NCBI RefSeq assembly: GCF_051014685.1
Contig: NC_135058.1
Span: 9,276,811 to 9,340,810 of the forward strand
DNA length: 64,000 nt
Origin: Ptiloglossa arizonensis
Lineage: Eukaryota > Arthropoda > Insecta > Hymenoptera > Colletidae
Reading direction: 5' to 3'
This document shows, piece by piece, positions 1 through 10,900 of the stretch; the stretch's first letter is position 1; each line of letters starts with the position of its first letter. Position numbers and translations under genes: made by a program. The notes beneath the pieces were generated by a model. That model was not told the DNA's origin. It did not search any database and was given only the letters and a program-made list of their open reading frames with translations.

Positions 1-575
1 GGTTCATCGTTAAACGGCGAGAAGAACATCGAAACGAGCTCTTAACGTGGATCTCGAGCGGACGTTTGTACAGGATGTGTACCAAGCCTTGGGTCTTTTC
101 AGAGTCAGGAAATACACTTATCGTTTGAAGAATTTACTGTTAAATAACGAGAATACTGAAACGAGCTCTTAACGTGGATCTCGAGCGGACGTTTGTACAG
201 GATGTGTACCAAGCCTTGGGTCTTTTCAGAGTCAGGAAATACACTTATCGTTTGAAGAATCTACTGTTAAATAACTAGAATATTGAAAAGAGCTCTTAAC
301 GTGGATCTCGAGCGTACGTTTGTACAGGATGTGTACCAAGCCTTGGGTCTTTTCAGAGTCAGGAAATACACTTATCGTTTGAAGAATCTACTGTTAAATA
401 ACAAGAATACTGAAACGAGCTCTTAACGTGGATCTCGAGCGGACGTTTGTACAGGATGTGTACCAAGCCTTGGGTCTTTTCTCACCCAAAGAGACACTTA
501 TTGTTTGAACAATCTACTATTAAACAGCGAGAAGAATATCGAAACGAGCTCTAAACGCGTAACTCGAGCGATCGA
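1..575. repeat. 127-bp tandem array, cut by window edge
   Basis: The anchor GAGCTCTTAACGTGGATC recurs at 36, 163, 290 and 417, exactly 127 bp apart. A diverged last copy begins at 546. Inner copies differ by only a few bases (for example GTACAGGATGTGTACCAAGC is unchanged in all four). The last unit changes after TTTTC near 481 and decays by about 575. The array continues to the left of the window, so its full copy number is unknown. Spacing is not a multiple of three, so it is not coding. Confidence 0.97.
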
Positions 576-1670
576 TAATAAAATCGATCCTCCAAACGGT
601 ACTCCAAACGCCTTCGAACCACAGCATTAGCTTTCCGGATCCTCTTAGCCACGATCGGCGAATTTAACGCGTACGCGATTCGATGATCCCCGTTGAATGA
701 CCATACCGTCTCACGACGATGCAAAAATTATCTCCGGTAACTGTATATATAAAGTCTCTTTCTCGATTCTTCGGTTCTACGAACCCATGGTGTTTATTAT
801 ACAAAGATAAGAATTCGATCACCAGGGCGAACCGCTACATACATTTGCCTTCTTCGGCGAACGAATCGGTCGGTCTGAGAACCGATCCCGCATATGCAAA
901 ATACATAACATCCGGAACAGACTAAAGTTCGATATATCGATAGAAACGAACCATTAAACGTTCGTTTAACCGTAACCCTGAACTCCGATCCCCGACAAAG
1001 CCTAACAGGGCGCGCCGCGTGGTACTCTCGCTTTCGCTCTTGTCCAAAGAACCCAGCAAAAAGGGACACACCCGAGTTGCGTCGCTCTCTCCCTACGAAA
1101 TACCAAAGACAACGTCCAATCCAAAAATATCTAGCCTCTCTGCTCCGAGAGAATTCCCTACCGATTTTGAGCAACGATCCAGGAAACAGAGACGCGCGTC
1201 CAAAGAGAAGGGGGTCTCTTCTCGAAAAGGGTCAAGAAAAGAGTCGAGAAGGGGTCGAGTGGGTGTTCGCGTGAAAATTAACGAGTCGATTTTCCCCCGT
1301 TCGACGATTTTCGCAACGTTCGCGAACGATAGCCGCAATATCAGCGTCGATTAATTATGTCACCGGGGTCCGCGATAAACTCCAGGTCGTGGTCCCCCCT
1401 CTCGCTCGTGGTGGTTCACGATCGGCGGCCCTTCTCTCGTGCACGCAGTCCAATTTCGCGAGGGTTAACTGGCGGGCATTTACCATGAAAACAGCCGGCA
1501 ATAAATCCCATCTTGCGTGCGGCGAGCAACGGCGCGGGCTCGGATTTCCTCGCGGGACACGCGGATCGGTATAATTAGACTGGTTTACGGCGGTCGATCG
1601 TCGGGAAGCATTCGGTGGTACAAGCCAACGAGGGCAACTGGCTGCATTATCCTTCACCGTTGCTCGCTCC

Positions 1671-1717
1671 TCCGCCGCCGCCGCCACCACCGCCGCCACC
1701 GCCGCCCCCCACCGCCG
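1671..1717. repeat. GCC/ACC trinucleotide tract
   Basis: An imperfect run of CCGCCG and CCACCA triplets, interrupted by a C6 run. Confidence 0.9.
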
Positions 1718-2094
1718 CGTAGCTGTATTGCTTTGTCGTTAGGTGTCCGAAGACGACGTAGAGAACGCGGGCGTGTGGGGGACGTTCGCGGTGTCTGGTC
1801 CGGGCCAACGGACCACGGTTGAATCGATGAGAACCGCTGTGGCTCTTAGAGCCATTAGCTATGCACAGTAGGTGCGCAAGATAAATATACGGATACACGT
1901 GCAGCACACGGGGCTGCGGCGGCCGAGCGTGTAGGTACGCGGAGCCGCGAATATGCGAGGAGCGTGAGCGCGCGCGTAACAGGCCAATGTAAAGTCGGTG
2001 CGGCGAGGATGCAATTAATGCTAAGAAGCCGAGGTGGTTTAGCGGTCGAGCGAGCATGATTATCCTGGATAGGGAAAACGAGGGACCGACGCGT

Positions 2095-2121
2095 GGAGAG
2101 AGAGAGAGAGAGAGAGAGAGA
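2095..2121. repeat. (GA)n microsatellite
   Basis: An uninterrupted GA run, about 90 bp downstream of groucho exon 3 in the direction of transcription, where it is read as a TC tract. Confidence 0.92.
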
Positions 2122-2212
2122 AAGGGAGAATAGAGCGAAACTACGGGGAGACGGAGAGAAGGAAACACGGGGGCTTAACCGGAATTAGTGTTACGGAATG
2201 GTGATTCCTTAC

Positions 2213-2276
2213 CATCACGTAATGTCGTTGAATCTCGATCTTCTCCGTGGCCAGTTTCTCGCACTCGAGTTTCAAG
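2213..2276 (-). CDS. gro: groucho exon 3, N-terminal Q domain
   Basis: This 64-bp exon encodes LKLECEKLATEKIEIQRHYVM after completing the Ala codon begun in exon 2. It continues the amphipathic coiled coil of the Groucho/TLE Q domain, and LKLECEKLA and QRHYVM are family hallmarks. The acceptor is GTTCGCAG|CTTG after a C/T-rich tract, and the donor is GTGATG|GTAAGG. It ends in phase 0, exactly where family members continue with YYEMSYGLN. That following exon is not present between 1 and 2212, so the gene runs off the left edge. In the family pattern I know, the segment after LA reads SEKTEMQRHYVM. Here it reads TEKIEIQRHYVM, two Ile substitutions at hydrophobic or neighbouring positions. The exon is intact and there is no sign of pseudogene decay. 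Confidence 0.95.
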
Positions 2277-2370
2277 CTGCGAACAGAGAGAAAAGAGAGG
2301 CACAGATTAAACGATGTTAGGTACGGATATTCGTGGCAAAACGTTTCCCCCTTATCGTCCGAGCACGTAG

Positions 2371-2434
2371 CATCGTCCTCGTCCTCCCAGTCGTCCTCCT
2401 ACTCCTCGTCGTCGTCGTCGTCGTCGTCGTCGTG
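2371..2434. repeat. TCG/TCC trinucleotide tract
   Basis: A degenerate TCC/TCG run ends in a pure (TCG)n stretch at about 2405-2434, inside groucho intron 2. Confidence 0.9.
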
Positions 2435-3139
2435 TCGCGTCGCGTGCTCGCGCGCGCAACACCGGGATAGTCGCTCCGCGCGGAGTAGATACAAGGCAGG
2501 TTAGAGCCGTATTAAATTTCGTGAAACGTTTACGGCCGACCTTTACGTTTCCGCGGCGTTAGCGTAACGTTAATATTAATTATCGCCGGTTATGTATACG
2601 TAACCGCTCGCGTACAACGCCGAACCGTTTAACCGTATTCCGACCGGGCCGCGATCAAGCTGTTTAATAACGTACGTAAGTTTATTCGTACGCGTCGAGG
2701 ATACGGACCACTGCTAGGTAGCGACGGGTAACCGATCTCCAATGGGATATCCGGTTACACGTTGGGAGGACGCCCCGGCGTCTCAGCACTCGTAATCGAC
2801 GTATTTACGGTGGCTTTCTCGCGACCGAGTCGTCGGTAACTTCTTAAATCTCTCTATACGGCCGGCTCGAAACTTTCGAGCACACTTGGATCCTCCTTGG
2901 AAACGGAGCGTTTTTATACGCATCCGGTGCGCGGAGACGCGCAAGTTTTCGAGTCCCCGAGAGCTGAACGACGGAGGGACGAGAGGACCGGGCCCTTGCT
3001 CTGACCAATTCTACCAAAGATACGCGGGTTTAGAAGTTAGACGATCGTATCGCATTGACGAAGAATCCATCGGTCAATGGGAATTTTCGTAAGGAAATTC
3101 CACGGGTGGGTTTACGAAATGCAGGGGTCTTTACCGTAT

Positions 3140-3690
3140 ATGGAGAAAATATAGCACGCTTTAGAGAGGAATGTTAGAATATAGTATACTCTAGGGGAGA
3201 ATGATAGAATATAGTACGTTCTAGAGGAGAATGTTAGAGTATAGAACAATCTAGAGAGGAATGTTAGAATAGAGTGTACTCTAGAGGAGAATGATAGAAT
3301 GTAGTACACTCGTGAGGAGAATGTTAGAATACTAGTATAGCACAATGTAGAGAGGAATGTTAGAATAGAGTGTACTCTAGAGGAGAATGATAGAATGTAG
3401 TACACTCGTGAGGAGAATGTTAGAATATAGCACAATGTAGAGAGGAATGTTAGAACAGAGTGTACTCTAGAGGAGAATGATAGAATGTAGTATACTCTAG
3501 AGGAGAATATTATAATATAGCACAATCTAGAGGGGAATGTTAGAATATAGTATATTCTAGAGGAGAATGTCAGAATATAGTACACTCTAGAGAGGAATGT
3601 TAGAACAGAGTATACTCTAAAGGAAAATGTTAGAATGTAGTACACTCTAGAGGTGAATGTTAGAATAATAGCACAATCTAGAGTTTGTAT
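3140..3690. repeat. 30-bp minisatellite with 90-bp higher-order units
   Basis: About 18 copies of a 30-bp unit. Each contains GAATGTTAGAATATAG followed by a TACTCTAGAG-type end. Variants GAATGATAGAATGTAG, CACTCGTGAG and CACAATGTAGAG return in the same order every three units, so a higher-order period of about 90 bp is visible at about 3285-3480. Because 30 is a multiple of three, one minus-strand frame stays open through the whole array (3112-3738). That frame is repeat-driven, with a 10-residue hydrophobic period, and I do not call it a gene. Confidence 0.97.
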
Positions 3691-5897
3691 ACAAACGTGT
3701 TTGTATACAACATAACGAATCCATGGTAATTTTATCAAGATCGGTCAGTTTCTTCCCTTCCCACAATTTTAAATGCATCGCTTACACCGTTAAACCATCT
3801 CTACGAATGTTTATTACGGCTGTATAACAAACACTCGTTCGAGTACGTACGAGTTTTCGTGAGCGAGTCGAGCCACTATTTTCAATAGTTTTCGATTTTA
3901 TCTATTCGTTCGAACTTGAAAAATTCGTATCGTTAAGCTTCGTGTCTAGCCTGTTTAACGATCGATGGTTTTCTTTATCTACGCAAACAGTAATATTCAA
4001 CGGTTTCTAATAAAAATAGGTAATGTTTGTACGATTCGTTTCACGAAGATAAAGGTGTTGCGCAACTAGGGTGGTGTTTTTAACCTTCGATGCACCGATC
4101 CAAAGAATTAATATCGATACGTATCGATGTCCGAGCACCGTGTTATTGTATCGTACGGGTATCGCAGTTATCGCGGGTTTGGTAACACAGATTCGTTGAC
4201 ATTTCTTACAATATCGATACAATACCAGGAACAAGTAGTATCGTTGAGACAATCAATAAGATAAAGACGAAAATAGTTCTCGGTTGAACGTCGCGAGAAC
4301 TCAACTACAAAACAGCTACAGTTGGATTAGAATCAATTGAGTACTCGAGCAACAGAGGTGTTGTGCTCGTCTCATCGTTTGGCTCTTGCTCGGAGCGAAT
4401 CATAGTCAAAGAATAATCGTAGTCAAGGAACTGGCCTTGGACGACTCGGTGAATTTTAGTCGACTCTCGTTAGTGGTTTTATTCGCTTAAATATTTCTCC
4501 AGATGGTTCTGTTTATGCGCGAAAAAGTTTAGCGACGTGAAATATTAAAAAAGAAGTTTCAAAAGGATATTTAAAATTTCTACAAAAATTATAAAACAAC
4601 ACGCGTGTTCCACGAGGATATTCGTAATGGCCGAGAGAAAGAGACTTTTCACGAAGTTAACACTTTTGTGCGCGAAAATAAAAGTTTACTCGAATAATCG
4701 TGAAACGACGACGAAAATTAATTGTTCCAAGAATCATTCTAGACCGAGAAAATGATTGATAACAAAATGTATAAAAATCTACGAATTCAATAATCTACCG
4801 TTTGATTTTTAAAATTAATCGTTAATTTGTTCCATAATATTGTTCCATATTTTACGGATCGTACTCGTATATCTCGAGTAATTGATACATCGATGCTACA
4901 CATACGATTTTGTAATAAGTACCTAGTATTTTGCACATCTTGGATTTACCGTATATATAAACTCGCGTCCGAATATAGATTGTCTTTAGTAACTCGAACA
5001 ACTGCGGCTCGTCTTCGTCTACTTGTCATTCTTATGTCTATAATAATAACGTACATCCGCCAAGAAGCAGAGTGTATGAATTCAGCTCCTCTCTAACCAG
5101 TCAGGAAATATCTCAAATTATCCGCCCAAATCACAACAGTGAACATCTGTTAACCTCTTAAGCTCGACGTCGGTGCGCTGCCTGGATTCGTCGTATCTAA
5201 AATTTCCTTTCGCGATTAGGCGTGTTCTTCAACAAATCGAATCGTTGTTTCATCGTTAGAATAATGTACATTCACCGTGTACCGAATTGCGACGAATTTT
5301 ATTTTTAATCGTACAAGAAAAAAAAAAAGAACGAAGCAAACATAAATATTTTGCAACACCGAACTGAAATTCTTCGTTGATTCACCTTTTCGCGTGTTTG
5401 GTATAATATTTTGTGTACTCGTTCGAGACGGTTGAAGAGAGATTCGAAAAAAAAAATTATCGAATAAACGAGGTCCGACAATCCTATGTAACCGCGACCG
5501 TTCACGGATAAAGTTAATTTGTTTTCAACGTGGCTAACGATCACGAGGATAACGGTAATTTCGTGCAAAATGAAAAACAAAGTTTTCCTTAATGCCTTGC
5601 CTCTCCTCAATACGGTGTTTTCTCTGACCTGGGCAAGAAAGGGTCCGATCCCCGATGAAATTGTGTTAAACTCCGGTAACAAGAATGATCCAAGAGCAAA
5701 CTTCCTCGCAATAGCTAGAGACTAGTGTCTAGGGTCTCCGATCCCTCCTATTGGATAATTCGATGAAAAGATGAGAGGTATAATGGTAGAATTATTCCGG
5801 GTTGGTCCCCCTGATTATGGTGAAAACTAGGGGGCTAGAGTCTTCTTAACACCTGGCACGTATAACAATTCTGGTATGGGACTAAACGTTCAAAATA

Positions 5898-6033
5898 TTG
5901 GGTTATGTAAAAGTCATTTTGTCTTCTTTTTTTGTGTGAATATGAAACACGATTTTTTTTAGAGCGTATAAACATTTTATTAAATTATACATTCTCCATT
6001 TTGGAAAAGGAAATCATTTTTTGAGCAACCCAA
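5898..6033. mobile_element. short non-autonomous mariner-like element (MITE)
   Basis: The left end TTGGGTTATGTAAAAGTCAT and the right end, read on the other strand, TTGGGTTGCTCAAAAAATGA form imperfect terminal inverted repeats of about 25 bp. The left flank has TA (5896-5897), the target site of Tc1/mariner elements; the right flank is TG, probably mutated. Length is about 136 bp with no transposase. The interior holds ATTAAATTATACATTCTCC, which resembles the untranslated ends of full-length hymenopteran mariners as I recall them. It is therefore most likely an internal-deletion derivative. It lies in groucho intron 2. Confidence 0.75.
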
Positions 6034-6067
6034 TGGAACATGATCCGACCAGAGCGAGAAAGTTCTT

Positions 6068-6290
6068 AAATACCCAGAGCTACGCAACAAAAGAGATTTC
6101 TCGTCAGAGTGCTCGTGCAGTGACGAAAAACTAGTAAAAGTTGAGTGAAAAGCTCGAGTACCTTAAAATACGCGAGAGAAGGGATTTCTCGTCCGAGTAC
6201 TCGCGGTGGAAAAAATAAAACAAGTTGCAAAAGTTGAGTAAAAATGTCTCGAATATCCAACTACGTGACAAAAGGGACGTCTCTGGAAAT
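6068..6290. repeat. diverged tandem repeat of about 90 bp
   Basis: GATTTCTCGTC recurs at 6094 and 6183, and AAAAGTTGAGT at 6136 and 6229. A partial third unit (ACAAAAGGGACGTCTC) starts near 6264. About 2.4 copies with clear substitutions and indels. Confidence 0.8.
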
Positions 6291-7844
6291 AGAGGCGAAG
6301 TGACGAGAATTGAGTCGATTCCGAATTATTTCTAGCGACAATTCGATCTACATTTAAAAATAATCACCGTGGAACGATGCAATAACCAATTTATAGTAAC
6401 GATAAATTTATACCGCGCAAAAATCGTTACCTGCCCGTTCGATTCCTAATTGTTCCCGTGCGCCCCTATTTTTCTACCTAAACCTACGTGTTCACGGTCC
6501 AACATCTTCGAAACTAATTTTCCCATCGATTTGCAACGATTTTCAACGACAAGCTGAAACTACCCTTTTCGAAACGGTCCCCGGATAAAGAGCCCTGAAA
6601 AATCGCGCAACCCTTGACAAGGGGGGTTGGAAGTACGAAAATACCGATTCGAAACGCGTCGCGGTGTCTATAGCGCGAAAATATGCCTCGGTGCCCCATC
6701 GGCCACTTTAAAGTGCATATCGCGACTATTTCCATCGTCTCTCTTGTATTCCATCGACCAACGGGGGGCAGAGAGAAAGAGAGAAAGAGCGAGAGAGAGA
6801 ATGAACCGTACCGTGTGGGTCGTCTGCCAACTTCAAAGAGCAACTGGCTAGGGGAGCGAAGAAAAGAAAGAAAAAAGAAAATTCAGCCGGTGAAAGAAAG
6901 AACGGGACAGAGGGCGTAAAAAGGAAGGAGCTTGAAACTTCCGGCAAGGGAAGTTTTCCACGTAGGAACAATGAAAGTTTCGATCCGCGAAACGTTGAAA
7001 AATGCAGCACAACCGGCATGGCAGCAGCAGCAGCCGAGCCGGGGGCCTTCCTTAATTCCGTATTCGCGATGGCTACGGCGCACACGGGTGTCATTACGCG
7101 TCTGCCAATAGCCCCGCCGTTGTCGTAAATCACTTATGGCTTTTGCGGATCGCGTGCAGCGCCGTGGAAGCAGCTGCGCGAATTCCCAGGCTCTTTCGAT
7201 TCGCGACGTGTACCTGTCCGTGGAACGTGTATGCAGCTCCCGAGACAAAAGGAGAACCGAACCCAACTCGAGAGGGAAGCCGCGAGAGACCGAGCGAGCA
7301 GGTGCCGCGTTCAATCGTTTTACGACTCGGCTCTTATTCGTTATACGGGCGATTTAATAAACTTATTCGATCACGTGAGAGAGAAACGGGGAGAGACGAC
7401 GCGCGATAGACTCTTTCTAAGGTTCTCTACCCGTGGCAGACGGTAACCCGCTTCTTTAAATATTAATTCCCCGAAGCGATCGTTCGCGGGCTCGTAAAAA
7501 GATCCAGAAACTCGACTTCGTCGACGTCTCCGGTACTTTTAAGGGCAACTTCGTGTGCGTGCGTGCGTACGTTCGGGTATCGACGGTCGTTCTCGGCGAT
7601 CGGCGCGCGCGCACACGCCCCACGGTGCCTCGCGACTCGATTTCATTCGACGTTCGACGCACGGTGCTTTCGATGCTTCCGTGAATCTAGATTCTCGAAT
7701 TACCGTTCCGTAGGTAGAACGACGCCACGGAGAAAACGACGGTAGCCGAGTGTTGCGACTTGATTCAACGCCCTCGCCTGCCACCGTGGTACGAGTCGAA
7801 TTCGATTACGATGCGACCAAGCGCGTGTTTTTTTCTTTACTTAC

Positions 7845-7942
7845 GCGTGACATTGGTTCTGCAGAAAATTGAACTCTTCTTTGATCCTGTCGCACGATTC
7901 TCCGACCGTGAACTTGATCTGCTGGCCGGGTTGCGGTGGACC
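7845..7942 (-). CDS. gro: groucho exon 2, N-terminal Q domain
   Basis: This 98-bp exon encodes [16 protein letters not shown], then [17 protein letters not shown]. It matches the start of the Groucho/TLE Q domain, whose family pattern is [33 protein letters not shown]. The Q domain is a coiled coil that makes Groucho tetramers and binds TCF/LEF and other partners. The acceptor is CGTTCCAG|GGTCC and the donor is TCACGC|GTAAGT. The exon starts in phase 0, matching exon 1, and ends with two bases of a codon, completed by the first base of exon 3 (GC|C, Ala). No stop or frameshift is present. Compared with the family pattern as I remember it, NQCHA replaces the more usual AQYHS. It sits alone between introns of about 40.2 kb and 5.6 kb. 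Confidence 0.95.
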
Positions 7943-10900
7943 CTGGAACGAAAACGATAAAATTAGTATCAACGGTGGGAGCGAAGAGATTTCGCGAGAA
8001 CACGAATTTAGCATTCTATGTCGCGCAACTAATACCGTAACGCTGTTGAAAATATTCGAAGATCGATAAGTTCGTCTAACGTATCATTTTTATTTTGATT
8101 CTATTTAGTATCGTATTCAATATCGTATACGTCGATAAATTTACGAGAAAAGATTCCCAGCTGTGCGAGCTTTACGCTTTAATAAATTCGTTAAGTTAGT
8201 CGATCGTTTTAGGTTTCACTCCACTCAAGTTTAATCCACTGTACAGAGATTGTATAAACGAAAATTGAAAAATAATGTTCAAAGCGTTCCATTTTCGGCA
8301 CGTTTACACCGCTCTGGAAAGATACAGCGAGCTCATTTGTTTCATAACGTATATCAAACACCGTTGCAACAAATTGCGGCTTACTTCGTGAACGCAGCGG
8401 CTATAGTGTCTCGAGAATGTCTAACTACACTATGCGTGATATTATCGCATTATAACGCAGCAGCATGTAAAACACGAGCAAACTTTGCTATCTAAACTTT
8501 GTTCTATTAATCGTGGCGCACGTTACACGGAAACCACCGACAGAAGATTATACATCATTATGTTTTTAGTCGATATACGAGTATTATCCCACCGATATAC
8601 AGCAAAAACGCTTATAGCCGCTATACAGCGGCGAGCGTTTAGTCGCAGGGACTGCTGCTCGCTTTTATTCCGAAGATCGATTTCGTTGAATTTATGCGCG
8701 GGAAACAGTGACGCGAGTCGACTACTCCCGATACGAATAAAATATTTCTCTCCACGGGGAGTTCCTTTCCCCGTCGTATTAGAAAAAAAAAAAGAAAAAA
8801 AATAGTATTTCTAGTTTTGAATTATTACCATCGAACATTGCGTGCAGACGTCTATAGTTCGACAACGAGATACCACGTACGTTGAGAATGATTGATCGTG
8901 AAAAGAAATTTTCTAAACAAATTTTCTACGACTTCCGTATAAAATGACATTCCGAACAAGCCAATATTTTCCCTAACGTTCGAACAATTCGCGAACGAAA
9001 TGGTCGATCGGTTACTCGTTCGCCTTCGAGCGTTCGTCGAACCTCCGGACGAAGAAAATTACCGAAACGTGATTAACCGTTTGCGGTTTGTTTTCAGCCG
9101 GTGGTCGATCGGTCGCGTGTATCGAAAAACTAAAATTCCAACGGCTGTAATTTATACGGTCGGTGGATGGATTTTATCAAAATTTCACAGCTCGTCAGCG
9201 AGCGCATCGATCGTGTGCTCGCGAAGGGTACACCGTGAGGGCGAGGAGTGGGGTGGGGAACGGGTATGGGGGGGACTCGCTGAAAGGAAGATAGCGCCGC
9301 GCGCGACGCGAGCGCGCGTCAAACCCTGCCGCTGTATAATTAATTTCGCACAGCTGTTCACCGTGCAGAAGCGGAATGGATGCAGGAAGTAATGCGTTAG
9401 CCGATTCGCGGCTCGAGGAAGAAAGGGGAGTGGGGAGGGGATCGGCGGTGGAAGGGAGAAGGCGGAAGAGGAGGGGTGGGGGGAAGGAAGGAGTGAATCG
9501 GACGGGCGCGGCGTAGCGAAGAGGCCGATGGGGCGTTCGCATCGGGCGTTCGCTCGAGCAGACGGTAAACGGTAAAAGACATCTAAACCCCATCGGCGAT
9601 CGCGCACGCGTGGACGAGCCGTACAATGTAACGCATAACGCAACGCGATAACAAGATTGCTGCTGGCAGGTGGAATCTTGCCCCGCTCCGTCTCCCTCCC
9701 GGTGCCCCCCACCACTCTCCGTTGATTCGTGGTACGAGCCGCGGGGCACGCGGGGATTCCGAACGATTCGACTCGCGCGGAGAAATTTCTCTCGCTGGCT
9801 CGAAAGGTCGATGTTCGCGTTGCCCGCGCGTTCGCCGCGCGTGGATTTCCACCGGGGGACTGCCGACGTATCGCGCGCGATCGCTCGGTTTCGGGCATAG
9901 ACGCGGTGAACGATACCCGTGCGGAGATCGGTGGTATCGTCGAGGAGCGTTAATGTTCAAAACGGTGGATAAATCGGACCGGCGTGTGTTACGCGCAGGG
10001 TGGAATCGGGATTCATTCAAGCTCGCTTCCAAATTCGAAATAGAACCGAACATCTGTTCGGAAAGGAGTGACACCTTTGCGTCAATCGACCGAATTAGAC
10101 TTTATGCGACGAACCACGCGTACGACGGTACACGCTCGATCGTTTGTTTACCCGTGTTTCAAAACTGTGGGCCCGAATGTCGTAAAGCGTATTTCGGGTA
10201 CTTGTAACGTAACGTTGCAACGTTTACTGTAGCAAGTTTTTTTGAGGAGATGGGACAAATTAAGCGATTCTGTAACCTACCTTCGAAAGAATCGTATAAA
10301 TACCCCGGTTCTCGTAAAACGAAATATATATTAGTTGGACGATTAATTTTTCGCGCTACGGGTACATCTGCTTGGAACGTACACGTCGACCAATTTTATA
10401 TCCGTCCCTGTTCCCGTATATAAACAGAAATACCTCGAACCCCCATTCACTTACATATACACACCGTAATCGTAACAAAATATTATTTACGTAATTTACT
10501 ATTAAAATACCCACTTCAAATACAATTTCCGTAAATCGACATTAAATATTTATCGGTAAATCGTATTTACGCAATTTGCTATCAAAATACCTGTATATGA
10601 ATACCTGTTTATCTAAACATCCGCCGCGTTAAATAATTTCGTATGCAATCGTTTGTACACTTTGGAAAATCCAAATGTTTATTTACCCTTGCCTGCTTCG
10701 AATATCTATTTTCCCCCGTCGGGTAGAACGCGTTGCAGTTCGATAATAAACAAATGGCCGCGTGCAAATCGGCCATCCGTGATCCGACGCTTGCGGTTCG
10801 ATTTTGACACGAGGTAGAACGCGCACGAAATCGATTAATATTCGCGGGTTGGGTCGAAGCAACGTTCCGTGTCTTCGTGGCCGTGGAGAATCGGGGTCCA

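Larger units (their letters stand above)
576..2212 (-). other. gro: start of groucho intron 3, no exon seen
   Basis: This is downstream of the exon 3 donor on the minus strand. It contains a (GCC)n-type tract at about 1671-1717 and a (GA)n tract at 2095-2121. I looked for the next groucho exon (YYEMSYGLN...) and did not find it here. The part at 1380-1660 is CpG-rich and free of simple repeats. Open frames across 800-1350 and 1640-2168 follow no recognisable protein. Confidence 0.75.
2277..7844 (-). other. gro: groucho intron 2 (about 5.6 kb)
   Basis: This lies between exon 2 (donor GTAAGT) and exon 3 (acceptor GCAG). It holds a degenerate TCG/TCC trinucleotide tract at 2371-2434, a 30-bp minisatellite at 3140-3690, a short mariner-like element at 5898-6033, a diverged tandem repeat at 6068-6290 and CpG-rich sequence at 6600-7760. 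The stretches at 3715-5890 and 2440-3135 show nothing I can name. Confidence 0.9.

Noticed and set aside
1..575. CRISPR-like array
   Set aside because: Whole 127-bp units are repeated; there is no short repeat with variable spacers, and the DNA is eukaryotic.
3112..3738. 208-codon minus-strand frame as a membrane protein
   Set aside because: It is the translation of a 30-bp minisatellite; the hydrophobic 10-residue period follows from the DNA repeat.
9185..9898. 237-codon minus-strand frame
   Set aside because: Composition follows the CpG-rich block; an equally long frame overlaps it in another phase; no motif is visible.
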